64,000 bases of DNA, taken from NCBI RefSeq assembly GCF_030269925.1, contig NC_085116.1, positions 16,492,001 to 16,556,000 of the forward strand, given 5' to 3'. Both the position numbers and the translations under genes were made by a program. Positions 11,588 through 22,209 of the stretch are shown one piece after another. Numbering within the stretch: position 1 is the first letter of the stretch; each line of letters opens with the position of its first letter. Below the pieces are notes generated by a model. That model was not told where the DNA came from, made no database searches, and saw only the letters and a program-made list of their open reading frames with translations. The DNA is from Bombyx mori. Taxonomy: Eukaryota > Arthropoda > Insecta > Lepidoptera > Bombycidae.

Positions 11588-12361
11588 CAATGTTACCTTA
11601 ATATAACGAAACTCAATATAACGACGTCAGCGATTTAAAAAGTTCTTCGTTATCCCTTTAAATTGTCCATAAGAGTAAATCTAAAATATACCTTTACATT
11701 GCGAAGATTTCTTGCGAACACTATTTATAATGAATTTTCAGATATCAAAAAAGTGTAAATAACTCTAATTAACCAACATTGTCAACCCAAAACCTTCATA
11801 TAACGTTCCCACCAACATGACCCTTGATCCCATAGTATGTGAATCAGTGCCTGAGAAAAATTGTTATCTAATTGTTTTGACGTGCCAACGTCTTATAATT
11901 CGATGGAGCCGGCTGCACGCACGAAAAATCATGACTCATTGAGGCGTTCCATTTAAGGCTTGAAGTGCAAGCGAGAGCGCGCAACGAGCGAGAAAGAGGC
12001 ATAATCGGCCTCCGCGTTCGGCAGCGTTCGACATCTGTCTCTCTTCTACTTGAGTGAGCGATGCATCCGCGTGGACAGCTGCTATACAATAATACATTTA
12101 CATGTTTTCGTCAAGTATGAAGCTCAGTGAAAAGTGAATGTGGTGTCAATTGTCCATACAAAATATCATACAACAAATAAAATTAAAATTTCCTTTTGAA
12201 AAATGAAACCATTCCATCAGTATTTTCTTATGACATTGTCACGTTCAACTATCGTCAGTAAACCGACTTTACAGACAACCGGTTTTTTTTTTAAATAGAA
12301 AATAAACAGTAATTCGATAAAAATGTGTCCCTTCCGATTTTGTTATATCGAGGTTACACTG
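11588..12361. mobile_element. Pogo/mariner-like non-autonomous DNA element
   Basis: The left end CAATGTTACCTTAATATAAC and the right end, read inverted (CAGTGTAACCTCGATATAAC), match at most positions. Both are flanked directly by TA (11586-11587 and 12362-12363). A TA duplication and CAGT-type termini with a CTCGATATAACGAA motif point to the Tc1/mariner group, most like pogo elements. Element length is 774 bases. No transposase frame survives. The interior holds an unusually GC-rich block at about 11880-12080, against AT-rich flanks. The orientation cannot be fixed. Confidence 0.7.
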
Positions 12362-12944
12362 TAATTGGCTATAGTAGAGTGGGAGGCGTCCTACTTGAAG
12401 CTACGGTTACAAAAACTGGGACTAATTGGTCAATCCAAATTCAAGAAATATTAAAATTTGATTGTTTTTTTGGAGTGCAGCTTCTTGTCCAAAGCTTTCC
12501 TTCTTATACAATTAGGTGACACAGAACCAATTAGGTAGATGAGACAGTAATTGTATAGTAGGGATTTATTAATATAGGTCAGAAGAGAAGAGTAAGGTCG
12601 ACCTGGCATTAAACTTATTACTGGAATCCTTAGTTGTAACAGAGTGAATGACTCTACCAACCTTTGGATATACGGTCGAAAAATCGATCGTACGGCGACT
12701 GTGTGGTTCGTGGCAGATATAGGCAGCATGGCAATCACAAATGATATACCTATTTATGTGGGCTTATAAATAAATGCATTCCTCAACCTGATAATTAATT
12801 ACGCCAATATAATAATATATGTACATACATATCGTCGGTTTCATTTATAATTGCACTATGTTTTTCATCATTGTTAAAGTCATTCGTGAGCACGCGTTAA
12901 TTAGTTTTCGTTTTTCCTTAGTTTTTTTTTAATTTTTTTTTTTG

Positions 12945-13038
12945 GTTTTTACCTATCTGTGGGATTCGAACTCTGGCATAGCAGTATCGCTTGATTCGTC
13001 TACACCGGATGCTTTATCCTGTAGGCCACGATGACTTC
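12945..13038 (-). mobile_element. Bm1 tRNA-like head, solitary
   Basis: Only the tRNA-derived 5' part of Bm1 is present. On the minus strand GTCATCGTGGCCTACAGGAT starts it and the B-box region reads GAGTTCGAATCCCACAG. An A/T homopolymer-rich stretch lies beyond its inner end. The copy is diverged. Confidence 0.7.
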
Positions 13039-13099
13039 TTTGGATAATAGTGCTCAGAATATTGTCAAACGTTAGTAGCACGGATCAATTAACCATTTT

Positions 13100-13400
13100 T
13101 ATTGTTGACCAAGGAGTCAAGTCTGTTTTAACTCTGAAAATGCCAGTCCCAAGCCCGGATGAGAAAAGAGGAGGATTTAGTTGGAGCTCGACCTTTCCAC
13201 CGTAAAACAGTCAACGTCGAATGTCCGGCGGCGGTTAATTAACCGGACCCAAATAAGGCTTCAGCGGCCGCGAAGAACTAAATCTCTTCAAAAAGCAATA
13301 CCGTGGAAGGACGCGGGACCCCACCATGTCTATTTTCCCAAGAAAGGCTCATGAGACCATGACCCTCAGTATTGAGGGTTATCGACGCAGGGAGGAGGAT
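13100..13400 (+). other. Unclassified GC-richer block, possibly a LINE tail
   Basis: This stretch has higher GC than its flanks and ends with CATGACCCTCAGTATTGAGG and a GA-rich segment. That resembles the HDPQQ-stop end of some LINEs (compare 6845-6985). No extended open frame is present. I see no other identifiable content. Confidence 0.3.
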
Positions 13401-13770
13401 TACGTACATGATTCTTTTAACGACTATGCTAATACTATTTACGACACAAATATTATTATAATAAAATGAAAGGAATTAGTCGAAGCACGATCGAAAATAG
13501 CCTGTAGATCAAATTTGGTCGTAAAATAAAAAATATTGATACACTTTTACAAATATATGCATTTTGCGATTTAAAGCTAGAATCAGAATTAATTATTGAG
13601 CTGATAAAAACAAAAAGCTGTTTCTTTGCATGGGATCCATTATTCTTGATCTACTATACTATTATTACTATTATTAATAGATTGCTTACTGAAAGGAATA
13701 GAATCATTATTAGGATCTTCACAAAATGGCCGCGTAGTAGGAACAAATGAAATTCGATTAACTAATTAAA

Positions 13771-14191
13771 CTAGAGGTCCCGCAGTAGTCGAAATTCGAC
13801 GAATATAATTAATTGGAATTGTAAGTTTGTACACTATTATGATTGTATTTTATACTTCTATAATCACAGCTTCCGCCAAGGCTACACTATAAAAAATATT
13901 AATAAAGACAAACAATATTTAATCTATTCTCAATTTGACCATAGACGTCAAGAACAAAAGTTTGACAATAAATAGTATGCATGCGTGTGTACGTCAAATA
14001 CATGGTATGTAGATTGTGTAATGTTTTCTTTATGGATTTAATGAATCTTTTTGCATTATTTAAATAAAATATTAGCATTGTGCACTTCTTCTCTGTATTC
14101 TCTATAAGTGTGGAAAATTTCATACTCCTCCATCCGCGCAATTTTCGTAAAAAGGGATACAATGTTTTTGCTTCACGTATTTATATATAGA
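13771..14191 (-). mobile_element. Helitron family A, complete non-autonomous copy
   Basis: On the minus strand it begins TCTATATATAAATACGTGAA at 14191 (preceded by A) and ends ACCTCTAG at 13771 (followed by T). A GTCGAATTTCGAC hairpin lies about a dozen bases before the end. These are the three Helitron hallmarks: TC start, hairpin plus CTAG end, and an A|T target with no duplication. It is 421 bases long. The interior has only short frames shared with the sister copies. This is the cleanest copy of the three. Confidence 0.85.
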
Positions 14192-16194
14192 TCATGGGTG
14201 GGTAAAATAATATTGAGGTTAATTTTAAGTAAAAATGGAATGTTACTTGCAGAAGAAGTTTCGTTTCCTCGTCCACAATAGCGCTACAGATATTCTAAAC
14301 GCACATTTCCTACAGAACGATAAACGATAGCTCAATACTGATAAAATATATTTTCAAAAGATTTACTTTACGACACGAAATACGAAATCGCGCAGCGAAC
14401 AATTTTCGACGACATATTTTTCTTGCATAACAAAAATGTTGTACGTACGATAATCGGGAGTGGTCTTAATTGTAGGCTTCAGCGTTTTTGTAATAAAATG
14501 TATTTCTAAATATACTTTAACATTAGAAAGGTTCATTCATTTTATCAAAATGAAATATGTTTATTGTACACATTACAAAAAAGTGCACTAATTGTTTTTA
14601 CTATATAGCTTGGCTCGTCTAATTAGAGACATGAGGACATAGACATGTTTCAGTTGGTTGTCAATGTATGAAAAAATATTTCTAGGGTACTCGTTAAGAA
14701 TCGATCACTTAAAGCCCTTAAAAACAGCTAATAGCTAGTAAAATCGAGCTTTAACAAAAAGCGTTATGTTTTTAATTCAAATAGAACGTAAATAGACTTT
14801 ATTGTCTCTTATATCCTACACTTAAAAATCAAAGTGTATGAATTGTCATTGTTTCCCTATGTTACTAGATACTAGTCAAATTTCTAATTGATATATCTCT
14901 ATTCTATTTTACTACATATTGAGTTAGTATACCAAAATTTAGTACACATGTTATAATAAATTGCAAATACTCATAATGATATAGTCTTAAAAGTATTTAT
15001 TTTAATGTTAAGAGTTGTTTATTTTATTTTTATTTTTATTTATGTAAAATATTTAATCAAATCAATTGAAGTAACAGTATTTATGCTTGATGCATTAATG
15101 AACGCACTAAAAAAGATTAGTCGCAGTCGCAAGGTCGCAGCTGACACGCATTTTTTTTTCAGATAACTTAATTACATTAAATAGTAATCTCGTTTGTAAA
15201 AAACCTTTTTCGAAGTATATTTTTTCGATATATCAAAGAAAAAGCTCATCGTGATCGAGACTTTTGTGTATAAGTTAATTCATGAATCCCAGTTTTTGTT
15301 TGAATAATTTACTTCCATCTAGGGGAAGTTCTTGTCGAAATTTTTCTGTAAGATCACACGTTATCCAAAATATGAAGAGGTGCCCTTTATAAAAGATTTC
15401 TAAGAATACGCCTAGATTTTTTTATCCATTTTTTTTTAATTGGTTAACAAAGTAGTTAATATGTTAGCTAAGTTTGTCATTCTTTATGTCTATATTTTCC
15501 TATTGTGTCTTAAAGTCTATGGGTCCGGCTGTGTTCACTGTTCGACTGTTGTTTAGATGTAAAACTTTAGATTTTTTTACTAGTTTATTTTGGAAGTTTG
15601 TGTTTCTCATCTGGTCCCATTTTAGCAAGATCAATTTTGGCGTTGTTCTTAATAATGAAAATTTAATTGAGCCCGACCACATTCATGATGTGTGATAATG
15701 ATTTGTTTCGTAGAAGTCGGTTTCCTTTTGGTAAAGCATTCTGTTTATTCAGTAATAATAATTTACAACATGTTTTGATAAATCGCTACATCTCATGCCT
15801 TGACCGCAGCCATAGCCTCACATATATAGCATGTACTTCTCCACCGACCCAGTGTATGTAGGGTCCCGGAATTTAGCTGAATTTATGCCGAATGTAAACG
15901 GTCGCGGGCGATTTTTTAAAGTTATGACGTCATTTCCGGCCATTTCTTGAGGTGTGTTTGTATGTGAGAGTCGGCGAAATGATATAGTGCGCACTATTCT
16001 TGATTTATATGGGGTGTTATATTTATATGCTAATATAAGAATGTGTTTTGATGGCGTAATCTTTGCGATTTTAATGGCTTTGTGCTAGTGGACGACAAAG
16101 CTTTACCTCGTGTTCGTTATTGACGCTTGAACACAGAAGAGAATCATGGAACCTTTAAGTTTGTCGCTTAATTTCTTAAAAAAACAATTGAAAG
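14192..16194. other. No gene recognised
   Basis: AT-rich sequence with many homopolymers. A perfect TGACGTCA palindrome is at 15925-15932. The longest frames (about 60-75 codons around 15474-15861) show no motif I recognise and overlap on both strands, so I do not call them genes. Confidence 0.5.
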
Positions 16195-16204
16195 CCGTTA
16201 AATG

Positions 16205-16584
16205 AAAATAAAAAGATGTGTGGTGTCGTGGTACACCGGATAGGAACGAAGTTCCTTATTATAAAAATAATAATTTTAAGTTCTATTCGAGGTATAAAGA
16301 CAATAAAACTGGAGGTTTCGCAACAACCCACGGTCATTCGGTAACGTGCGAACTTATTGTGGTACACTTCATTCACGGTTGTTTGCATACGAGTTAGTGT
16401 ATTGCGCAAACAAACGCTCTGAGATCGTGGTCAATGAATGATAAAAAAATATGTTATTTTTTGTACGTCATTACAAAGTTAAGTCGTAAACTGTGTGCAT
16501 TACTAATAAAAATCTTACGTTACGGACGTTTTTTCCCGGTTAGGGTACCACCCCTCCGCATCGTCCCATAAGGAACTTCGTTCC
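16205..16584. mobile_element. Unclassified repeat with twin stem-loop end, copy 1
   Basis: GGAACGAAGTTCCTTAT at 16243-16259 is repeated inverted at 16568-16584 (17 of 17). Outside the left copy is GGTGTCGTGGTACACC, another short stem-loop. The region is related, in opposite orientation, to 61910-62245: both share GTAACGTAAG, CGGACGTTTTTTCCCGG and the AACTTCGTTCC end. No long frame is present. It is probably a DNA transposon derivative of unknown superfamily. Confidence 0.6.
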
Positions 16585-16939
16585 AAAAACACCGTAAAGT
16601 GAAATATAACTCTTTACTAAGACAGTTCTTTACTAAGATAACTCTTTTTTAAGAACTTTTACGACATTACAAAATATCAAAAAGGAATTTTCATAAAATT
16701 AGCTGTACCCACTCGACGGATACGCAAAACATATTTTCCCAATTTGTTTTACACAGCGTCGCATCTTCCGCTCTGAGTTCTTTTCATATGTTATTTTATT
16801 CTTTTATAAGCAGCGACTTTATGTTTTTACATAAAATTAAACCTTTTGAAGGAAACTTTCACGGCTTGGCAAATCTTTTGTAATGTTTTCGCGTTATTGT
16901 CTCGTACATGAAAAACATTGGATGCATCATCTTTTGACT

Positions 16940-17165
16940 AACTCGGTGGCGCAATAGTTAGCGGTCGTGACTGTTACGCTGAGGGTCGTGGGTTCGATTC
17001 CCATATCGTGCCAACATTGTGTGATGAATATATTTGTTTGCTTTTTGTCAGGCTGTTTATTATCTACATGTGTATATATTTAATCGTATGTAAGTATTTA
17101 TCAGTCTATGGTAGCCATAACACAGGGAATCCTAAATTGTGCCTGGATAATCATGCGTGATTTGT
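16940..17165 (+). mobile_element. tRNA-derived SINE (non-Bm1 family), copy 2
   Basis: The tRNA-like head at 16942-17013 has an A-box-like TGGCGCAATAGTTAGCG and a B-box GGTTCGATTCCC (16991-17002). A body matching copy 1 (1-133, opposite strand) follows: TGTGATGAATATATTTGTTT, TTATCTACATGTG, and ATAACACAGGGAATCC. The tRNA part is more intact than in copy 1, but the linked body shows it is a retroposon and not a functional tRNA gene. Confidence 0.75.
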
Positions 17166-17257
17166 TCCGACCTATCATTATTTATAACCTGTGCATTTGC
17201 TGTTATTATGTATTCTTTAAAACGAGAAAGCTTCAGTATTATCTATTTTTATTGTAA

Positions 17258-17697
17258 CTAGTGGACCCGTAGTAGTCGAAATTCGATTATAATTAATTGA
17301 AATTATAACTTGGAACATTATTAGGGTTCTATTGTCAATGACTATTTATTATACTTTTATAATCACAGATTTCGCCAACACTACACTATAGACAAATATT
17401 AATAAAGACAAACAATATTTAATCTATTCTCAATTTAACCACAGACTATAAGCAATAAGGAAAGTTTGACAATAAACAAATAGTATGCATGCGTGTGTGT
17501 TTCAAATACATGGTAGTGTGTGTGTAATGTTTTTTTTATTGATTTAATGAATTTTTATGCATAATTAAAAAAAAAAAGTAACATTCTGCACTCCTTCTCT
17601 ATATTCTCTATAAGTGTGGAAAATTTCATACTCCTCCGTCCGCGCAATTTTCGTAAAAAGGGGTACAAAGTTTTTGCTTCACGTATTAATATATAGA
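17258..17697 (-). mobile_element. Helitron family A, complete non-autonomous copy
   Basis: On the minus strand it starts TCTATATATTAATACGTGAA at 17697 and ends CCACTAG at 17258, flanked by A and T as for Helitrons. The subterminal hairpin TCGAATTTCGA is shorter than in the 13771 copy. The interior matches the two sister copies with indels, notably around the middle A-rich run. Confidence 0.85.
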
Positions 17698-17732
17698 TGA
17701 TTATATTATATAGAATAATATATAGAATTTGT

Positions 17733-18167
17733 AGTCGTCGTGCCCTAAAGGATAAGACGTCCGGTGCATTCGTATGAAGCGATGCACCGGTGTTCGAATC
17801 CCGCAGGCGGGTACCAATTTTTCTAATGAAACACGTACTCGACAAATGTTCACGATTTACTTCCACGGTGAAGGAATAACATCGTGTAGTAAAAATCAAA
17901 CCCGCAAAATTATAATTTGCGTAATCACTGGTGGTAGGACCTCTTCGAAGTCCGCACGGGTAGGTACCACCACCCCGTCTATTTCCGCCGTGAAGCAGTA
18001 ATGCGTTTCGGTTCGAAGGGCGGGGTAGCCGTTGTAACTATACTGAGACCTTAGAACTTATATCTCGAGGTGGGTGGCGCATTTACGTTGTAGATGTCCA
18101 TGGGCTCCATCACTTAACATCAGGTGGGCTGTGAGCTCGTCCATCCATCTAAGCAATAAAAAAAAAG
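17733..18167 (+). mobile_element. Bm1 SINE, near full length
   Basis: Complete architecture: tRNA-like head (GTCGTCGTGCCCTAAAGGAT, B-box TGTTCGAATCCC at 17791-17802), then the tRNA-unrelated body (GAAGGAATAACATCGTG, CAAAATTATAATTTGCG), the GGTGGTAGGACCTC block, and a 3' end with AATAAAAAAAAA. It is about 435 bases long. It has a few substitutions and a small deletion at CTCCATCACTTAAC. It serves as a reference for naming the truncated copies in this window. Confidence 0.95.
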
Positions 18168-18497
18168 ATGAAAAATGCATGACCTAGTTACTATACCGTC
18201 GCTGGCGTCTGTAAAAACTCCATAGATGCATCGTGCGAAGCGTTACACACACATTAGGTTTGTTTATCGAGTTACCTATCTGCCAGTTAATCCAGAAACG
18301 ACCATGGGTCCACGTCAACGGACTGCTACGCTTTCTTCGACGCTTACCTAACTCGCGTTCCATGTTAATTCCGTTCGCAGGTCGCCACTTAATATGATAA
18401 TCAAGTCATTACCGGCACAAACACGACGAGAAGGCTTGGTTGGTCACATCTGACATACAACGCCGTAGGATCTCGTGTAAAATACCAAAAAAATACA

Positions 18498-18632
18498 TTT
18501 TTTTATTGCCTAGATGGGTGAAAGAGCCCACCTGAAGTTAAGTGGTTACTGGAGTCCATAGACATCAACGACGTAAATGTGCCACCCACTTTGAGATATA
18601 AGTTCTAAGGTCTCAAGTATAGTTACAACAAT
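18498..18632 (-). mobile_element. Bm1 SINE, 3' fragment
   Basis: Minus-strand copy with its A tail as T's at 18498-18504. The complements of the CACCAGGTGGGC (here diverged), CTCCAGTAACCACTT and TATAACTGTACTTGAG-type blocks follow. It is truncated at the AGTTACAAC position. Confidence 0.85.
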
Positions 18633-19072
18633 ATTTTTTAAATCTTTGTTTCTGTAAAGAAGACGAAAGACTATCCACCAGCTGTTTAGTGGTTACTGGA
18701 GCTCATACTCAATTCAAAATGAATTTCTTCATCCATCTTTAGATTTATAGATTTCACTCAATTCATTAAAAACTTCTAAACTAATACGCATCACTAATTT
18801 GACATGTGATTTTAATCTTTACGTTACGGTTGGATGCAAAAAAATTTAAATAAACGATTAGATGTCGCTTTAAGAGTATGACATTCTGCATTACGATGAA
18901 TAGAGTAGAGAAGAGTCTAATTATGCTATAAATATAAATAAGAGCTTAATAAAAATTGCTCTGAAAAAACCGAAGCGTGAACTTTAATGATAGAGAGAGA
19001 GGAACGTTTATTCCATTACGAATAATAAATTAATATGTAGACAAGTATGACAACACCTGAAAATATTAAAGA

Positions 19073-19362
19073 CCAGCTGACCCGGCAGACTTTGTAGTGC
19101 CTCAATCGATAAATAAAAGACCTAAACTTTTGTATAAAATAAACTTAAAACAAACAAAAGGAATCCATCCGACGGGGGACACATCAAAGAAAAAACAAAA
19201 TTGTTATTTTTATTTAATTCCGAGCAGTTTCATATTTATCTACCTTTCAAACCTTCTCTGGACCTCCACAAATAATTCAAGATCACAATTAGCCAAATCG
19301 GTCCAGCCGTTCTCCAGTTTTAGCGAGACTAACGAACAGCAATTCATTTATATTTATATAGA
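19073..19362 (-). mobile_element. Helitron family B (non-autonomous), probable
   Basis: On the minus strand it starts TCTATATAAATATAAATGAA at 19362 (after A) and ends GGGTCAGCTGG at 19073 (before T). A TC start, CTRR end and A|T flanks match Helitron rules. The AACGGCTGGACCGATTTGG and GTTCGTTAGTCTCGC motifs are common in lepidopteran repeats, by memory. It carries no coding. The subterminal hairpin is weak, so this is less certain than family A. Confidence 0.6.
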
Positions 19363-19879
19363 TTTCCAATAACCATAGATAACATTTGTATTATGTATGG
19401 GACATGGATAATACTGCTGGGTCACTAGCTTAATTACGATCGTTACAAAAATAGCTCTATTTGATTGAGTCACGATAAGTATCATTTTACCTGTTGGACA
19501 TTCTTCTCATCCGTGTGTTACCGGAGAAAGAATGAGAGGGCGTACGCTCGGGCGATGTGTGTCAGAGGTCGATGTGCGTAACAAAAGAGGGATTTTTGAG
19601 GCACTCCCTTAGGTGTTTGGAGGGATCTTGTATAATGAGAGTGGGAAGAAAGAAAATTTGGAATTACGTAAACTGAATCAAGTGTGCTACACGTAAAACA
19701 CGAAATAAATCGAAAACTGTATTTTTGTCACTAAAAGTGTCAATATACAATGTTAATAAAAACAAGGGGTCAATTGTAGTAGTCACTAAGTGTATGTAAC
19801 TGTATCAGGCCTGAATTATTGGACAAATTTAAAGAATGACAGGCAAATATAAAAATAAAAGAAACATGTATGTGATTAG

Positions 19880-20315
19880 TCGTCGTCGTGGCCTAAAGGA
19901 TAAGATGTCCGGTGCATTCGTATCTAGCGATGCAACAGGGTTCGAATCCCGCAGGCGGGATTTTTCTAATGAAATATGAAAGCAATAAATATTCATGATT
20001 GACTTCCACGGTGAAGGAATAGCATGGTGTAATAAAAATCAAATCCGCAAAATTATAACTTGAGTAATTTCTGGTGGTAGGACCTATTGTGTGTCCGCGC
20101 GTATAGGTATCCGACTCTGCCTATTTCTGCCGTTAAGCAGTAATGCGTTTCGGTTTGAAGGGCGGGGCAGCCGTCGTAACTATACTGAGATCTTAGAACC
20201 CATATCTCAATTTGGGTGGTGGCATTCACGTTTTAGATGTCTATAGGCTCCAGTAACCACCTAACACCAGGTGGGCTGTGAGCTCTTCCACACATCTAAG
20301 CAATAAAAATAAACA
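19880..20315 (+). mobile_element. Bm1 SINE, near full length
   Basis: Second copy with a full tRNA-like head (CGTCGTCGTGGCCTAAAGG, B-box GTTCGAATCCC at 19940-19950), body and 3' end. A few bases after the B-box (GTACCAA) are deleted compared with the copy at 17733. It ends CTAAGCAATAAAAATAAA. Confidence 0.95.
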
Positions 20316-20512
20316 AAAAACCTGACCATGGTCATTACAAAATACTTATTGCACGATCGCTACAAGACATATAATAATTCTGTCTGTACCAAAATTCAGG
20401 CTTAAAACTCATCAAATCTAACTAGAAACCTTAATTCAAACTCTGTTACACAAGCACTTAGTCCGCGAGTGGTTTTAGATAAATGTGTTTTCCTTCCAGT
20501 ATTTAAGTACAG

Positions 20513-20784
20513 CTTGTTTGCAATGGCGGATCCAGGGGGGGGGTCATGGGGGTCATGACCACCCCCTGAGCTGGTTCCAGTTTTTAGGTGGACCACTAAT
20601 TCAATGTAATGATTTTATTTATATATTTTGTAACCATACAGTTTTTATGTAACCTTCAATATTTAATTAATTTAATATAATATAATAACTTTGTATAATG
20701 GCAAACGTCTGGGAACGAACGCATCTAAATTTGACTATGTGACCCCCTCCTGGCGCCAAAGCTGGATCCGCCCTTGCTTGTTTG
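20513..20784. mobile_element. hAT-like MITE with 8-base TSD
   Basis: The element at 20521-20776 begins CAATGGCGGATCCAG and ends CTGGATCCGCCCTTG. Inverted, these termini agree at 14 of 15 positions. The sequence CTTGTTTG lies directly outside on both sides (20513-20520 and 20777-20784), a perfect 8-base target-site duplication. An 8-base duplication and C-A-x-x-GGCGGATCC-type termini fit the hAT superfamily. It is 256 bases long, AT-rich inside and has no frame. Confidence 0.85.
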
Positions 20785-21057
20785 ATGATATATTTGGGAG
20801 TCACACGAGACTGTCTTGAATGTAGATGTTAGATAATGAAAGAAGAGAAAACGTTATCTGTTAAAAATTCTTCGTATCTTTCATAATTCACATCAGAAAT
20901 TCTTTTGTATTTATTCAGCGAGCACTCTCTGCTTCTCAAAACAATGTTTTATCTTGAGATTTTTTTCTTTCAAAACCAATTCATTTTCAAATAATTAATC
21001 AATTTATTTCAGATGAAATGGGACAGACGTTATACATTAATCTGTTTTTTATTTGTT

Positions 21058-21164
21058 TATTACCCTTGTAGGCAGACGAGCATACGGCCCATGTGATGGA
21101 GAGTGGTTATCGTCACCCATGGACATAAGCAATGCTGGGGGCACAGCCAAGCCGTTGTCTAACG
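21058..21164 (-). mobile_element. CR1-like LINE 3' tail
   Basis: The complement of the extreme 3' end of the CR1-like LINE at 46612-47104: TTACCCTTGTAGGCAGACGA, CCCATGGACATAAGCAATGC, and AGCCAAGCCGTTGTCTA. A Bm1 in the opposite direction follows at 21185. Confidence 0.75.
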
Positions 21165-21184
21165 TTAACACACTACAAGGACTT

Positions 21185-21388
21185 ACTGGTGGTAGGTGGC
21201 ATTTACTGCTGTGAAGCAGTAATGCGTTTCGATTTGAAGGGTGTTGCAGCCGTTGTAACTATACTTGAGACCTTAGAATTTATATCTCAAGGTGGGTGGC
21301 GCATTTGCGTTGTAGATGTCTATGGGCTCTAGTAACCACTTAACACCAGGCGGGCTGTGAGCTCATCCACCCATCTAAGCAATAAAAA
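21185..21388 (+). mobile_element. Bm1 SINE, internally deleted
   Basis: It starts ACTGGTGGTAGG, skips most of the GTGAGTCCGC to CCTATTT block, then runs through GCAGTAATGCG and GGGCTGTGAGC to AATAAAAA. A second short 3' fragment lies at 21446-21511. Confidence 0.9.
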
Positions 21389-21445
21389 TCAATTCCATTT
21401 TTACCTCATGTATCATGGTGGACAGGATTCACGAGGTGACAACAA

Positions 21446-21511
21446 TAGGCTCCAGTAACCACTTAAAACTAGGTAGGCGGTGAGTTCGTTCATCTGTCTA
21501 TGCAATAAAAA
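21446..21511 (+). mobile_element. Bm1 SINE, terminal fragment
   Basis: Only the last ~65 bases remain: GGCTCCAGTAACCACTTAAA, then a diverged GGTGAGTTCGTTC block and AATAAAAAA. Confidence 0.75.
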
Positions 21512-21910
21512 ACTGATGAACTTATGTTTGTATGACATGATGATTTTTTTTGAATTTTTTTTTTAGAGCACTGGAATTTGTTGGGAAATTTTACAATTAT
21601 TTAATACATCATAACAAACCACAGCGCTCAGACTCATCCTTATGCCAATGAGTTGGTGTTTGGTCCAAGATGATAAAAGTAATAGAAAGTAATCATCTGT
21701 ACTATTATCAAATCTTTTACTTATTTTAGCTCGATTGCAGTTGGGAATCGGATTAAAACTTGCCTCTTATTTGAATTATAACTTTATTTGAAGTATATTT
21801 CACGATGGGATTTTTGGGCTCCGAAATTGCTTCGCAATGGGAAGGTAGCTTATCTGTGTATATTATTATGTCAAAAAAATGAAATCACCATCTAACACGT
21901 CATTATGGAT

Positions 21911-22209
21911 CCTCCCAATCCATTAACGGTGCTTTTAGGTACCACAAGCACCGGTCACCGTCCTCGCCGAACCCGTCGCTTGCGACGAAGGGCTCGACGA
22001 GCGAATTAACCCACAGACAGCCCACTGAGTTTCTCGCTGGATCTTCTCAGTGCATCGCGATTCCGACCCGGTGGCAGATTCTGCGAAGCACTGCTCTTGC
22101 TAGGGTCAGTGTTAGCATCGTTCTGGCTTGAGCCCCGTGAGCTCACCTACTAGCTAAGGTTACGCTGAAATAGCCTCTCAAGGCTATCAGCTCAGGTAGG
22201 AAAAAAAAG
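21911..22209 (+). mobile_element. LINE 3'-UTR fragment (Jockey-type), longest copy
   Basis: This has the fullest version of the 3'-UTR family: CATTAACGGTGCTTTTAGG, CGAAGGGCTCGACGAG, CCCACTGAGTTTCTCGCTGG, GCGAAGCACTGCTCTTGC, and a TAGGAAAAAAAA end. It is the inverse of 54897-55185. Part of it is recognisably homologous to the 3' UTR of the intact LINE (28000-28060). It contains no ORF2 sequence. Confidence 0.75.

Noticed and set aside
16940..17013. Possible functional tRNA gene
   Set aside because: A- and B-box-like motifs are present, but the attached body is shared with 1-206, which shows a SINE; acceptor stem pairing is poor.
17733..17815. Possible functional tRNA gene in the Bm1 heads (also 19880, 56950, 62660)
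   Set aside because: These are the tRNA-derived heads of Bm1 SINEs.
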